Source of the DNA: Loxodes magnus
Taxonomy: Eukaryota > Ciliophora > Karyorelictea > Loxodida > Loxodidae
Direction: 5' to 3'
Length of the DNA stretch: 64,000 nt
NCBI GenBank assembly: GCA_946699065.1
Contig: CAMPDV010002117.1
Location: 21,639-85,638, forward strand
Numbering within the stretch: position 1 is the stretch's first letter; each line of letters starts with the position of its first letter. Under the pieces are notes generated by a model. The model made no database searches and was not told where the DNA came from. It saw nothing but the letters and a program-made list of their open reading frames with translations. The position numbers and the translations under genes were made by a program. This document shows positions 63,511 to 64,000 of the stretch, one piece after another.

Positions 63511-64000
63511 AATTTCTCTTAGAAATGTAATTTGAATAGATCTAGCTCTAAGTTAACTGCTGAAGTTAAGCAACCTTATTTTAAAAGAGTTTTTATTTAT
63601 CTTACTTTATTTTTCTTTCTAAGCTTCTTCCTCTTGTTTTTAAATAATTATTTATTCATCTGTCAAGTCTTCCTTACCTTGAATATCTATTTAATCTTTA
63701 TTAAATTAAGAAAATTTAAAGAAAAAAATCTCCTCTTTCAGTGAACTAAGTAGGATGGATTTGATTAGATTAATAAAAATTGTTCTAATTTACGTCAAAT
63801 ATATAGTTCAGAGGATAAACTTATACTGGGTAATTTAAACCATCCTTTATAAGCTTGCTAGATCTTCTCTTTAATTTGCTTCTATCTAAATTTCTTACAT
63901 ACTAATATACATTTTTTAGTGAGTTATATAGTTGTAACAATAAAACTAGTCGTTAAACTAATAAAAGTAGAACTGTTGAAATTGAAACTACAATTATTCC

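Noticed and set aside
1-64000. Bacterial, organellar or CRISPR content
   Set aside because: No ribosome binding sites, operons, direct-repeat arrays or organellar genes. Signal peptides, giant LamG proteins and spliced introns indicate a ciliate nuclear genome.

Overview
The window is very AT-rich eukaryotic DNA, most likely from a ciliate that reads all three standard stop codons as sense. In the best-supported genes TAA and TAG fall where Gln is expected and TGA where Trp is expected. A standard-code search therefore sees only short meaningless ORFs. A 17-nt intron (16 nt in a paralogous fragment) restores the frame of a 9-kb gene. Reassignment of all stops plus ultrashort introns points to a karyorelictean (Loxodes-like, code 27) or a Condylostoma-like heterotrich (code 28). 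This is inference; no rRNA gene is present to confirm it. Because every frame is formally open in this code, I rely on family motifs, paralogue conservation and amino-acid composition, and I mark regions where the frame is uncertain.

Layout. (1) Positions 1-6530 and 29975-36516 are the arms of a large inverted duplication. Each arm holds the 5' part of the same gene, a large secreted-then-membrane protein with LamG/ConA-like repeats and Cys-rich blocks. The right copy (30119-39147, +) is complete and ends in a polytopic membrane domain. The left copy (6394 to 1, -) runs off the window and carries a one-base frameshift. (2) The 23-kb spacer between the arms is mostly AT-rich DNA. It holds a compact retroelement-like insertion (20364-21368) with an 18-bp target-site duplication and a zinc-knuckle ORF, plus degenerate pieces of two unnamed repeated protein families (X: 12903-13151, 14219-14962; Y: 22.1, 25.5 and 29.3 kb). 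(3) To the right of the complete gene lies the longest family X copy (39487-40994, -), then a cluster of coding fragments and a terminal-inverted-repeat element (42.3-44.8 kb). (4) A second large gene, an OSCA/TMEM63-like channel-type membrane protein, spans 48452-52288 (+). (5) Further right are small coding islands (52.6-53.4 kb), possible minus-strand coding (56.7-59.0 kb), a decayed copy of the 3' end of the large LamG gene (59.48-60.92 kb), and an unrecognised + strand gene (61.36-63.14 kb).

The two firm genes both encode membrane proteins. They share no obvious pathway. The rest looks like germline-style or gene-poor DNA with decayed transposable elements and duplicated gene fragments. 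No tRNA, rRNA, CRISPR array, telomere repeat or bacterial-type feature was seen.
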